From contig CALLKA010000074.1 of the NCBI GenBank assembly GCA_938008665.1, positions 1 through 32,052 on the forward strand: 32,052 nt of DNA, given 5' to 3'. Below are positions 17,401 through 25,251 of the stretch, one piece after another (the stretch's first letter is position 1; every line of letters starts with the position of its first letter). The position numbers and the translations under genes are program-made. A model generated the notes under the pieces. It ran no database searches. It saw nothing but the letters and a program-made list of their open reading frames with translations, and was not told where the DNA came from. The DNA is from an uncultured Bacteroidota bacterium (GTDB lineage Bacteria > Bacteroidota > Bacteroidia > Chitinophagales > Chitinophagaceae).

Positions 17401-18014
17401 GCGGTACCTTAATATATAACAAAGCCACTGGTTATCAGGATAGAGAGTTAAAAGACTTGGGCGTGGGTAATCCACCTTATTTAATGGGATTAAGCAATAC
17501 ATTCTCCTACAAAAAATTCAGTATGACAGTGGATATAGATTCAAAATTTGGTGCAGTTGGTTATAGTAATATGATGCAATATGCAACCAGATTTGGTCTA
17601 ACACCTGTTACTTTACCAGGTAGAGATAATCCTGCAGGTTTAACAGTTACTGGTGTTGATCAATCAGGAGCACCATATACCAAACAATGGGCACAAGTGG
17701 ATTTAGATACTTACTACAATAACGTAGGAAGTGCGTATCCTGGTCAATTTGTTTATAAAACAGATTTCGTAAAATTGAGAAGAATGGTAATAAGATATAA
17801 TATTCCTTCTAGTACCATTAAATTTATGAAAGTGCAATCGGCATCTATTGGCATTACTGCTACCAACTTAGCTATTTTATATCAAGACAAGTTGATTAAA
17901 GAAGCTGGCATTGATCCAGAGATGCAACAGACTGTAGGAAATGCACAAGGTAGCCAAGGTGTGGCGATGCCAACAACTAGAAATATTGGATTTACCTTGA
18001 ATATAAAATTCTAA
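14418..18014 (+). CDS. SusC/RagA-type TonB-dependent transporter with STN signalling domain
   Basis: A 1198-residue outer-membrane transporter. A long leader (hydrophobic segment about 34-52, ending VKAQA) precedes an STN domain at about 55-115 (SSIEKIILEIRTQTGYDFLY), the part that contacts FecR-type proteins. A carboxypeptidase-regulatory-like domain lies at about 172-245 (TGKVQDAKGEALAGVSVTI). The TonB-box/plug start is LSEVVVTAFGV, and the SusC plug signature PLYVVDGMPID is followed by a 22-strand barrel to a C-terminal aromatic end (FTLNIKF). It begins 19 bases after FecR and is followed by SusD. It would import a sugar or oligosaccharide with TonB energy and report its presence to the sigma factor. 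Confidence 0.96.
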   Translation: MKKVLLESLKNWWSQLFNEIVEAVNLQQSKFLLKVTSVAFFIFLFVSVKAQAENVNQFVTLNETNSSIEKIILEIRTQTGYDFLYNARLMKDTKPVTIVVKNEYFKKVLEAALKDQPITFAIIENTIILKKAEKDRRKNNTPIISVLPQMSSQPNMTPISLKSGGEAAITANRTITGKVQDAKGEALAGVSVTIKGTQIGTTTDATGLFSINAIDNEVLVFSYVGYATQEVNATGKDNLTIKLAEANASLSEVVVTAFGVSKQRRGLGYAVQEVGGKDFTEGRMNNIASALSGKIAGVDAVQSNAGAGSSSRVIIRGNTSLNGNQQPLYVVDGMPIDNQNRGPVTSSTQLNVDRGDGISSINPDDIASISVLKGGAAAALYGSQAANGVVLITTKKGNVQKGIGIEYTTDVNQGTPYIFPNFQYEYGQGNDGVKPATAAAALSSGRLSYGAKMDGTQVMQFDGVARPYSPVNVKQNILNFYQPSQNILNSVSLSAGSQKMQMRLSLSDLRARDQQPNSEFFRKTINMNMRAKMGKNDFITLESSVQYNIVKGVNRPTVGYAELNAAWPVYLAANVVDVRNMAGTDPTRPGINAVTGRELEWNPVPAAVNPYYAAYQTNNKDDQQRLIGRTSLQVNLAKNLFFKGTVALNSIYYTESNYVPKTNAFTPLGYFRSGKEQSNKTTFQGILNYNNRFMGDKIGLNLMAGANQEKNDYSSNTANGTQWIVPNLYSITNLVNRDLANASSLSLAGIASDGTNSVFSEANLDYDNVFFLTVTGRNDWFSVLNPGFNSIFYPSIGGSFILSDVVKMPKFIDFAKLRSSWAEVGSATVNAGSINQIYTISNLNAYGLPTLSNPNILPNPNIRPITATTIEGGFDVRMLDNRLGIDVNYYSRKTKNDILAPPISNATGYTAGPQNMGLITNKGWEITLSGNPIKKTDFSWNIVYNFSYNQSEIIELAPGIDVLTLGNAIGGPTIINAVGLPYSTVRAYVMKRNASGTLIYNKATGYQDRELKDLGVGNPPYLMGLSNTFSYKKFSMTVDIDSKFGAVGYSNMMQYATRFGLTPVTLPGRDNPAGLTVTGVDQSGAPYTKQWAQVDLDTYYNNVGSAYPGQFVYKTDFVKLRRMVIRYNIPSSTIKFMKVQSASIGITATNLAILYQDKLIKEAGIDPEMQQTVGNAQGSQGVAMPTTRNIGFTLNIKF

Positions 18015-18033
18015 CTCAATTAAATTTAAGAAT

Positions 18034-19635
18034 ATGAAAAAGATAATATCAAAAATACTTTACTTAACAGGGCTTATAATTTTGATGAGTTCGTTCCCTT
18101 CCTGTAAAAAAGGGAGTTTGACAGACATCAATATCAATCCTGATGCGATCACGTATATTGTTCCTGAATATACTTTTACTGCAGCTGCACTCGCGAGTGT
18201 TCCTGGACAAAACTACAGGGCACTAGGACAAGGCTTGCAATATTTTTCAACCTATAAGGAAGTGCCAGCGGTAGGTGATAAATTTTACAACTTCAATGGA
18301 ACTGCTGGAACATTTGCTATTTATAATAATCAATGGAATAGATTGGTTCAATTAAAAGCCAAATTAACTTCAGCGGATGATGTGAATAAAAAAGCAGCTT
18401 GTGAAATTTTAAGAATTTTGGCTTTTCATCAGCAAACTGATTTGATGGGTGACATGCCTTATTCCGAAGCGATGAAAGGAATAGAAGGATTAAAGCCAAA
18501 ATATGATACACAAAAATCTATTTATGCTGCCATGCTTTCAGAATTAGAAGCTGCTTTAAAATCAATGGATCCATCAAAAGCAAACGTATTTGGTGCTGCA
18601 GATCCTTACTTTAAAGGCGATGTTACTAAATGGAAAAAGTTTGGGTACACTTTAATGCTTCGTTTGGGTATGCGTATGTCAGAAGTAGATGCAGCGACTG
18701 CCAAAGCTTGGGTGGAGAAAGCAGCTGCTGGGGGTGTAATGATTGACAATGCGGATATAGCGTATATAAAATATGCGAATGTAACAGGGCAATTTAATCC
18801 AAGAGTAGACGGTATGATATCAGGAGATTTTACTAGTCCAGGTGGTGATAATGTGGAAGGAAGTAAATGGTCTGCTAAATTTATTGATCATTTAAAAGCA
18901 ACGTCGGATCCAAGATTGCCAGTATTATCGGTAGTTTGGGTGCCAGCTGGTGGATCATACACTGCAGATATCACACCTGCAAAACAAAGAGGGATGATCA
19001 ATGGTAGTATTAATACAAAGCCTACAGATTTTGATACTTATTCTGAACCTTCCTTATTATATATAGATAGAGGTTCTCCAATTATTACTATGGGCCCTGC
19101 AGAATCATATTTATTATTATCAGAAGCGGCAGTAAGAGGTTGGACAGTAGGAATCACTGCTGAAGACGCATACAACAAAGCAGTTCGTGCAGCAATGGCA
19201 CAATGGGCTTTATGGCCAACTGTAGCTCCGCACTCCGGTGTAATTTCAACAGCAACAGTAGATGCTTATTTATTGGCGAATCCATTTAAATCTACAGGTA
19301 CGTTTGATCAAAAAATTGAACAAATCGCTACGCAAAAATGGGTTTCTTTGTTAGGTGATGATTATGAAGTGTATTCAGATTGGAGAAGGGTAAAATATCC
19401 AATATTTAATTATGCGAACTGGAAATCAACTTCAGGCGCATTAGTTTCTTATCCTGGAAATGTAACCGCAGGAAAAATGTGGAGAAGGTTCTCGCTTCCT
19501 TTGGATGAGCGTAATGTAAATACAGCTAATTATAATGAGGCTATTAAGAGACAAAATTTTTCTGAAGAAACAGTTGACTTGTTACAGGGAAGAATGTGGT
19601 GGGACGTAGGTCCAAAAACAGGACAACAAAATTAG
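18034..19635 (+). CDS. SusD/RagB-like surface lipoprotein
   Basis: A 533-residue lipoprotein that caps the SusC barrel and binds substrate outside the cell. The leader ends at the lipobox FPSC, with Cys24 followed by KKGS. The body resembles the SusD-like_2 (RagB type 2) group: DININPDAITYIVPEYTFTA near the start, LRILAFHQQTDLMGDMPYSE in the helical TPR-like core, and late IEQIATQKWVSLLGDDYEVY and WRRVKYP. It starts 19 bases after SusC, as in almost all such pairs. No glycoside hydrolase, lyase or esterase is encoded nearby, suggesting that the ligand is a small or pre-digested sugar rather than an intact polysaccharide. Confidence 0.94.
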   Translation: MKKIISKILYLTGLIILMSSFPSCKKGSLTDININPDAITYIVPEYTFTAAALASVPGQNYRALGQGLQYFSTYKEVPAVGDKFYNFNGTAGTFAIYNNQWNRLVQLKAKLTSADDVNKKAACEILRILAFHQQTDLMGDMPYSEAMKGIEGLKPKYDTQKSIYAAMLSELEAALKSMDPSKANVFGAADPYFKGDVTKWKKFGYTLMLRLGMRMSEVDAATAKAWVEKAAAGGVMIDNADIAYIKYANVTGQFNPRVDGMISGDFTSPGGDNVEGSKWSAKFIDHLKATSDPRLPVLSVVWVPAGGSYTADITPAKQRGMINGSINTKPTDFDTYSEPSLLYIDRGSPIITMGPAESYLLLSEAAVRGWTVGITAEDAYNKAVRAAMAQWALWPTVAPHSGVISTATVDAYLLANPFKSTGTFDQKIEQIATQKWVSLLGDDYEVYSDWRRVKYPIFNYANWKSTSGALVSYPGNVTAGKMWRRFSLPLDERNVNTANYNEAIKRQNFSEETVDLLQGRMWWDVGPKTGQQN

Positions 19636-19675
19636 TTATAAGATCTTTTAGGGAAGATGGGTTTTGCAATCGTAA

Positions 19676-19709
19676 AAAAAAGGGTTTAGTAACAACTAAA
19701 TCCTTTTTT
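19676..19709. terminator. Intrinsic terminator after susD
   Basis: The arms 19676-19690 and 19695-19709 form a 15-bp stem (AAAAAAGGGTTTAGT against ACTAAATCCTTTTTT, one G-T pair) with an AACA loop. The A and T runs at the outer ends make it work in either direction. It separates sigma-fecR-susCD from the enzyme operon starting 26 bases later. That short gap leaves little room for a full promoter, so partial read-through is likely. Confidence 0.8.
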
Positions 19710-19735
19710 CATTAAATTACTATAAAATTATACAT

Positions 19736-20944
19736 ATGAAAAGGAGAGACTTATTAAAATACGCAAGCATGTTACCTATTGGGACAGGTGTTGCTGCAGG
19801 CTTAATACCAACTAAAACATTCGCGAAAACGCCGGCTGCTAAAAGAGATATCTTAAAAGAGTTGGGCATTCGGACATTTGTAAATGCTGCGGGCACTTAC
19901 ACCGCGATGACTGCATCATTAATGCATGATGAGGTGGTTGAAACCATTAAGCAAGGCGCAAAGAAATTTGCCATGTTAGATGAGGTACAAGATAAAGTAG
20001 GCGAAAAGATAGCAGAATTATGTCATGCCGAGGCTGCTACAGTGACTGCAGGATGTTGGAGTGCATTGGTATTGGGTACTGCAGGGGTATTAACTGGAAT
20101 GGACATGAAAAAAGTAGCGCAACTACCTGATGTGACAGGTATGAAATCCGAAGTGATTGTACAAAAAGGGCATAACATTGGATATGTGCATGCATTAACA
20201 AACACAGGTGCCATTATTGTTGAAATTGAAACGGTGCAAGAGTTGGAAAAAGCGATCAATGAAAAAACAGCCATGATGTGGTTTTTAAATACTTATGCGC
20301 CGATGGGGAAAATTCAACATGAGGAATGGGTGGCTATTGCAAAAAAACACAAAATTCCAACGATGATTGATATGGCTGCTGATGTGCCACCAGTTTCCAA
20401 TTTATGGAAGTACAATGATCTTGGATTTGATTTAGTATGTGTATCGGGGGGTAAAGCAATGTGTGGCCCGCAAAGTGCAGGAATATTAATGGGAAAAAAG
20501 GAATTGATTGCTGCAGCGCGTTTAAGTGCGCCTCCGCGTGGTGGAAATATAGGTCGAGGAATGAAAGTGAATAAAGAGGAAATATTAGGCATGTATGTGG
20601 CACTTGAAAAATACATTAATCAAGACCACGATGCAGAGTGGAAAATGTGGGAATCAAAAATCGATACTATTGTTACCTCTGTTAATTCAATTGAAGGGGT
20701 AACAACAGAAGTTTCAGTTCCTCCAATTGCGAATCATACGCCACTTCTTTTTATTAAGTGGGATGAATCTAAAGTAAAAACAACCAATAAGGACTTAATG
20801 TTAAAATTAAGAAATGGAAGTCCTTCCATTGAAGTCATGGCAAATGGTACTGGAATAAATATTACCGTATTTATGTTACAAGAAGGGGAAGAAAAAATTG
20901 TAGCAAAACGCGTAAGGGAAGAATTATTATTAGCAAAAGCTTAA
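19736..20944 (+). CDS. Tat-exported SelA/DgaE-like PLP-dependent ammonia-lyase (paralogue 2)
   Basis: A 402-residue close relative of the enzyme at 5853-7082, including a nearly identical twin-arginine leader (MKRRDLLKYASMLPIG) with likely cleavage after TFA. Lys240 in SGGKAMCGPQSAG is the predicted PLP lysine, with MIDMAADVPP upstream. NAAGTYTAMTASLM and GRGMKVNKEEILGM are shared word for word or nearly so with paralogue 1, which points to duplication. It is followed 18 bases later by the second deacetylase, and then by a 2-keto-3-deoxy acid kinase and aldolase. That order supports an ammonia-lyase producing a 2-keto-3-deoxy sugar acid. The substrate (glucosaminate, galactosaminate or other) cannot be read from sequence. 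Confidence 0.86.
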   Translation: MKRRDLLKYASMLPIGTGVAAGLIPTKTFAKTPAAKRDILKELGIRTFVNAAGTYTAMTASLMHDEVVETIKQGAKKFAMLDEVQDKVGEKIAELCHAEAATVTAGCWSALVLGTAGVLTGMDMKKVAQLPDVTGMKSEVIVQKGHNIGYVHALTNTGAIIVEIETVQELEKAINEKTAMMWFLNTYAPMGKIQHEEWVAIAKKHKIPTMIDMAADVPPVSNLWKYNDLGFDLVCVSGGKAMCGPQSAGILMGKKELIAAARLSAPPRGGNIGRGMKVNKEEILGMYVALEKYINQDHDAEWKMWESKIDTIVTSVNSIEGVTTEVSVPPIANHTPLLFIKWDESKVKTTNKDLMLKLRNGSPSIEVMANGTGINITVFMLQEGEEKIVAKRVREELLLAKA

Positions 20945-20962
20945 TCTTTAAAAAAATAAATT

Positions 20963-22219
20963 ATGAAAAAAGTAATTATTTCAATTTTATGTTTGACCAC
21001 ATTTTTTTATAACGTGAATGCGCAATCGTATAGTATTGTTATCAAAGGTGGATTGGTGATTGACCCAAAAAATGGCATCAATGAAGTAATGGATATTGCT
21101 ATTCAAGATGGTAAAATTGCAAGTGTTGCAAAAAATATAAATGCTACAGGCGCAGCACAAGTAGTGAATGCAAAAGGTTTAATTGTTGCACCAGGTTTGA
21201 TTGATATTCATGGCCACGTTTTTGCAGGAACGCAACCTGATCGTTATTTAAGTGATGGTAATGGTGCATTAATGCCAGATGGCTATACGTTTAGAGTAGG
21301 AGTTACCACTATTGTGGATTGCGGTGGCGCTGGTTGGAAAAACTTCCCAGTATTCAAGAAAAATGTAATCGATGTATCTCAAACAAGAGTATTATCTTTT
21401 TTAAATATTGTAGGTGAGGGTATGCGCGGAGGTGCTTATGAGCAAGATGCAAGAGATATGGATCCTAAAATGGCAGCACATGTTGCCAAACAAAATAAAA
21501 AAGATATTGTAGGATTTAAAGTGGCACATTTTGAAAATGCAGAATGGACACCAGTAGACAATGCAGTTGCTGCAGGTAAATTAGCAGGTGATATTCCTGT
21601 GATTGTTGATTTTGGAGGGGATGACTCTCATGCGCCCTTATCCATAGAGGAATTATTTTTTAAGCATTTAAGACCAGGGGATATTTATACGCACACTTTT
21701 ACAGAATTACAAAGAAGAGATCCAATTGTCGACTTTAAAACACGTCAATTAAAACCATTCATAAAGAATGCACAAACAAGAGGTATTGTATTTGATGTCG
21801 GTTTTGGCGGTGCAAGTTTTGCATTTGATCAAGCATTGCCTGCAATTAAAGCAGGGTTTTATCCAAATACAATTAGTACGGATTTGCATACAGGAAGTAT
21901 GAATAATGCAATGAAGGATATGCTCAATGTGATGTCTATTTTTATGACCATGGGTATGGAAGTGCCTGCGATTATTAAGGCAAGCACATGGGCGCCTGCA
22001 CAATCAATTAAAAGAGAGGAGTTAGGAAATTTATCTGTGGGTTCTGTTGCTGATGTAGCTATTTTAGGAATTCGTGAAGGAAATTTTGGTTTTTTTGATC
22101 GTATTGGACATAAAGAAACAGGGACCAAGAAATTCGAATGTCAAGCAACCATCAGAAATGGTAAAATGGTGTATGATTTAAATGGTATTACTACGCCTAT
22201 TTTATTATTGGCTAAATAA
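20963..22219 (+). CDS. Exported amidohydrolase/deacetylase-family metallohydrolase (paralogue 2)
   Basis: A 418-residue paralogue of the enzyme at 9413-10666, with long identical stretches such as PDGYTFRVGVTT and FKKNVIDVSQTRVLSFLNIV. A Sec leader (MKKVIISILCLTTFFYNVNA, cleavage before Gln21) exports it. Candidate metal ligands are His83 and His85 (IDIHGHVF), Lys186 (DIVGFK), His244 (GDIYTHTF) and Asp307 (ISTDLHTG). Asp216 in VIVDFGG stands where the related deacetylases carry His, as in paralogue 1. The likely reaction is removal of the N-acetyl group from a sugar acid before the PLP-catalysed elimination. It is the second gene of the kinase/aldolase operon. Confidence 0.86.
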   Translation: MKKVIISILCLTTFFYNVNAQSYSIVIKGGLVIDPKNGINEVMDIAIQDGKIASVAKNINATGAAQVVNAKGLIVAPGLIDIHGHVFAGTQPDRYLSDGNGALMPDGYTFRVGVTTIVDCGGAGWKNFPVFKKNVIDVSQTRVLSFLNIVGEGMRGGAYEQDARDMDPKMAAHVAKQNKKDIVGFKVAHFENAEWTPVDNAVAAGKLAGDIPVIVDFGGDDSHAPLSIEELFFKHLRPGDIYTHTFTELQRRDPIVDFKTRQLKPFIKNAQTRGIVFDVGFGGASFAFDQALPAIKAGFYPNTISTDLHTGSMNNAMKDMLNVMSIFMTMGMEVPAIIKASTWAPAQSIKREELGNLSVGSVADVAILGIREGNFGFFDRIGHKETGTKKFECQATIRNGKMVYDLNGITTPILLLAK

Positions 22220-22272
22220 AACTGTTTCGCTATTTAGAATATGTCTTAATTTAAAACTAGATTGCTAGTCGT

Positions 22273-23280
22273 ATGCAAGCAGATTATATTTTATGTTGTG
22301 ATTGGGGTACCACTAGCTTCCGATTAAGGTTAACTAATTTGAAGGCTGATGTGATTGCAGAAACACATTCTGAAAAAGGAATATTGTTTTTCCACAATCA
22401 GTGGCTAAGTCAAAACGACGACAATTTGGATCGTCGTTTTGATTATTATTTGCAATACATTCAAAGTCAAATTAGGGAAATACATCATGGCCTTGAAATT
22501 GACATTGCAACATTACCCTTAGTAATTTCAGGAATGGCCATCTCCTCCATTGGAATGATCAATATGCCCTATGAAAATTTACCTTTTTCTGTAGCAGGTA
22601 CAACTGGTTTTGAATGTAGGATCCAAAAAAATGGGGCGCCAATAATATTAGTTACAGGTGTTTGTAGTTCAGATGATATAATGCGTGGCGAGGAAACGCA
22701 GATTATAGGTTTGTATCATACGCCTGAATTAAATAGAATATTGCCCGATAGTGGCATATTTGTGCTTCCTGGCACACATTCAAAACATGTAAGCATCAAT
22801 GATAAAGCAATAGTTTCAATAAAGACATTTATCACTGGCGAATTATTTCATATACTTAGGAGTAATGGGACTTTGTCTAAATCAATTGCCTTTCTTCAGG
22901 AAGACAGGAATGCAAACCCTGATAACCAATTGGCATTTATAAATGGGATTCGTGAATCAAAAAAAGGGTCCTTGTTAAATAATTTATTTCAGGTAAGGGT
23001 TAATGACATTTTGAAAAAACTGAATAAGGAGCAAAATTTTTATTATTTAAGTGGCTTATTGATAGGTAGTGAGTTTGATTATTTGAAAAAGGAACCTATT
23101 TTATCAGCATCCAATAAATTAGTTGTTTGTTGCAGTCAAAATTTCATTTCCTATTATACAACCGTATTGAAAGAATTAGGATTAATGGAGCGTGCGATTT
23201 TTATTCCTCCAGCCTTATTTGATAAGGCAACTGTAGTAGGACAATTAACCGTTTATAAAAAATATATTCAATCTGTATAA
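22273..23280 (+). CDS. dgoK: 2-dehydro-3-deoxygalactonokinase-like sugar-acid kinase
   Basis: A 335-residue ASKHA-fold kinase of the DgoK family, which phosphorylates 2-keto-3-deoxygalactonate, or related KDG, at C6 with ATP. The N-terminal CDWGTTSFRLRL is the phosphate-1 loop. Other typical segments are PLVISGMAISSIGMINMPY, RGEETQIIG, FVLPGTHSKHVSI and FITGELFHIL. It has no signal peptide, making it the first clearly cytoplasmic enzyme in the pathway. It is followed two bases later by the matching aldolase. Galacto versus gluco specificity cannot be decided from sequence, so the gene symbol marks the family rather than a proven substrate. Confidence 0.9.
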   Translation: MQADYILCCDWGTTSFRLRLTNLKADVIAETHSEKGILFFHNQWLSQNDDNLDRRFDYYLQYIQSQIREIHHGLEIDIATLPLVISGMAISSIGMINMPYENLPFSVAGTTGFECRIQKNGAPIILVTGVCSSDDIMRGEETQIIGLYHTPELNRILPDSGIFVLPGTHSKHVSINDKAIVSIKTFITGELFHILRSNGTLSKSIAFLQEDRNANPDNQLAFINGIRESKKGSLLNNLFQVRVNDILKKLNKEQNFYYLSGLLIGSEFDYLKKEPILSASNKLVVCCSQNFISYYTTVLKELGLMERAIFIPPALFDKATVVGQLTVYKKYIQSV

Positions 23281-23282
23281 AT

Positions 23283-23927
23283 ATGCTTCGACCAATATTT
23301 TCATGGGACTTATTTAATAAAATGCCAGTAGTAGGTATTATACGAGGCTTAAGTGTAGATGAAATTGATTTCGTTTTACCAATTTATAAGGAAGCGGGAT
23401 TTACCACTATCGAAATAACGCTCAATACGCCAGAAGCATTATCGGTAATTGGTTCATTGTCAAATCAATATAATGGAGCGTTAAATGTTGGCGCAGGAAC
23501 CGTATGCACGCTGGATGACTTATCGGCTGCGTTAGATGCTGGTGCTAATTTTATCGTAACACCAATATTTAAATCGGAAGTAGTTAAAAAATGCATTTCA
23601 ATGGAAGTACCCATATTTCCTGGTGCATTTAGTCCAACTGAAATTTATGAAGCTTGGGAATTGGGCGCGTCCATGGTTAAATTATATCCTGCCTCAGTGG
23701 TAGGACCCGCTTATGTTTCAGCAGTATTGGCGCCCTTAAATAAAGTAAAACTAATGCCAACCGGCGGGATACATTTGAGTAATATGTTGGCTTTTATGAA
23801 AGCCGGTGCAGCTTCCTTAGGAATAGGTTCTGAATTATTCGATAAAAAAATAATTCAAAAAAGAGATAGTGAAGCCTTGTTGAATCACTTTAAATTATTT
23901 GCACAACAAATGCAATTATCTAAGTAA
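23283..23927 (+). CDS. 2-keto-3-deoxy-6-phospho-sugar-acid aldolase (KDPG/KDPGal type)
   Basis: A 214-residue class I aldolase that splits 2-keto-3-deoxy-6-phosphogluconate or -galactonate into pyruvate and glyceraldehyde 3-phosphate. Lys133 in MVKLYPAS is the Schiff-base lysine, Glu44 in TTIEITLNTPEAL the catalytic glutamate, and VGAGTVCTLDD and FIVTPIF are family motifs. MPTGGIHLSN supplies the phosphate-binding loop. It is cytoplasmic and follows the kinase by two bases, so the pair completes a De Ley-Doudoroff-type lower pathway. Whether it is Eda-like or DgoA-like is not settled here; the DgoK partner slightly favours the galacto form. Confidence 0.92.
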   Translation: MLRPIFSWDLFNKMPVVGIIRGLSVDEIDFVLPIYKEAGFTTIEITLNTPEALSVIGSLSNQYNGALNVGAGTVCTLDDLSAALDAGANFIVTPIFKSEVVKKCISMEVPIFPGAFSPTEIYEAWELGASMVKLYPASVVGPAYVSAVLAPLNKVKLMPTGGIHLSNMLAFMKAGAASLGIGSELFDKKIIQKRDSEALLNHFKLFAQQMQLSK

Positions 23928-23939
23928 TCAGTCTTGATA

Positions 23940-25205
23940 ATGAAAAAAATTAAAAACTATCGTTGGATCATTATCGTATTATTATTTACGGCAACCTGTA
24001 TTAATTATTTAGATCGACAAATTATAGGGTTATTAAAACCAATTTTAGAAAAAGAATTTAATTGGACTGAAACCGATTTTTCACATATTGTGATGGCTTT
24101 TACCGCAGCTTATGCTGTTGGGTTATTAATTGCAGGAGGCGTGATTGATAAAGTGGGGACTAAAATTGGATATACGGTTACAGTAATTATTTGGAGTACG
24201 GCAGCAATGTTTCATGCGCTTGCAAAATCGGTTGTTGGATTTAGTGTTGCAAGAATATTCCTAGGTATTGGTGAAGCGGGGCACTTCCCAGCCGCTGTAA
24301 AAACAGTAGCAGAATGGTTCCCTAAAAAAGAGCGTGGTTTAGCAACCGGAATTTTTAATGCAGGTACGAGTGTGGGTGTTGTTTTTGCATTATTCATCAC
24401 ACCTTATATTTATTCGAACTATGGCTGGCAGGCAGTGTTCTGGATTACAGGGGCCTTAGGATTTGTATGGCTAATTGCATGGTTGTATTTTTACGAAATT
24501 CCGGCAAAACAAAAAAGGTTAACTGAATCTGAGCTAGCTTATATTGAATCAGATCAACAAAACGAATCCATCACTAAAGTAGATATCCCTTGGCGTAAAC
24601 TATTCTCCTATAAACAAACCTGGGCGTATGTTACAGGAAAATTTTTAATTGATCCGATTTATTGGTTTTTTCTATTTTGGCTGCCATCTTATTTTGCAAA
24701 CACCTTTCATATTGATTTAAAAAAACCAAGTATTGAGTTGATGATAATATATGCATCTACGACCATTGGAAGTGTAATGGGTGGTTATTTATCATCCCAT
24801 TTAATTAAGAAGGGTTGGCGGGTATTAAATGCAAGGCAAACTGCATTGTTCATTTTTGCTATTATAGAATTGTCTGTGATACTTGCACAATTTGTTACGA
24901 ATGTATGGGTAGCTGTTGCTTTAATAAGTTTGGTTATTGCAGTACACCAAGCATGGGCTACTAATATTTTCACTATGGCTTCTGACATGTTTCCTAAGGA
25001 ATCGGTTAGTTCAGTAGTAGGTATTGGCGGTATGGCTGGTGCGATAGGAGGGATACTATTTCCGATACTGGTCGGTTATTTGTTGGATACTTATAAAGCT
25101 TTAGGAAATATCACTATTGGGTATAATATATTGTTTACTATATGTGGGTGCATGTATTTGATAGCTTTTGCAATCATTCGTTTATTAATTCGTAAATTAC
25201 CTTAA
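23940..25205 (+). CDS. MFS sugar-acid transporter (ACS/hexuronate-type)
   Basis: A 421-residue major-facilitator protein with 12 predicted membrane helices, of the anion:cation symporter group that includes ExuT hexuronate carriers. NYLDRQIIGLLKPILEKEF is the typical first-helix signature, and GVIDKVGTKIGYTV and RIFLGIGEAGHFPAAVKT are the loop-2/3 and helix-4 motifs. I start at the ATG at 23940; an in-frame TTG at 23934 is less likely. It lies 12 bases after the aldolase, inside the catabolic operon. By context it should bring an unphosphorylated sugar acid (such as KDG) from the periplasm to the kinase, a step that is required if ammonia elimination happens outside the cytoplasm. Confidence 0.9.
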   Translation: MKKIKNYRWIIIVLLFTATCINYLDRQIIGLLKPILEKEFNWTETDFSHIVMAFTAAYAVGLLIAGGVIDKVGTKIGYTVTVIIWSTAAMFHALAKSVVGFSVARIFLGIGEAGHFPAAVKTVAEWFPKKERGLATGIFNAGTSVGVVFALFITPYIYSNYGWQAVFWITGALGFVWLIAWLYFYEIPAKQKRLTESELAYIESDQQNESITKVDIPWRKLFSYKQTWAYVTGKFLIDPIYWFFLFWLPSYFANTFHIDLKKPSIELMIIYASTTIGSVMGGYLSSHLIKKGWRVLNARQTALFIFAIIELSVILAQFVTNVWVAVALISLVIAVHQAWATNIFTMASDMFPKESVSSVVGIGGMAGAIGGILFPILVGYLLDTYKALGNITIGYNILFTICGCMYLIAFAIIRLLIRKLP

Positions 25206-25251
25206 CCAATTTAATAACTTTAAATATTCAATTATTACAAAATCCGAATCT

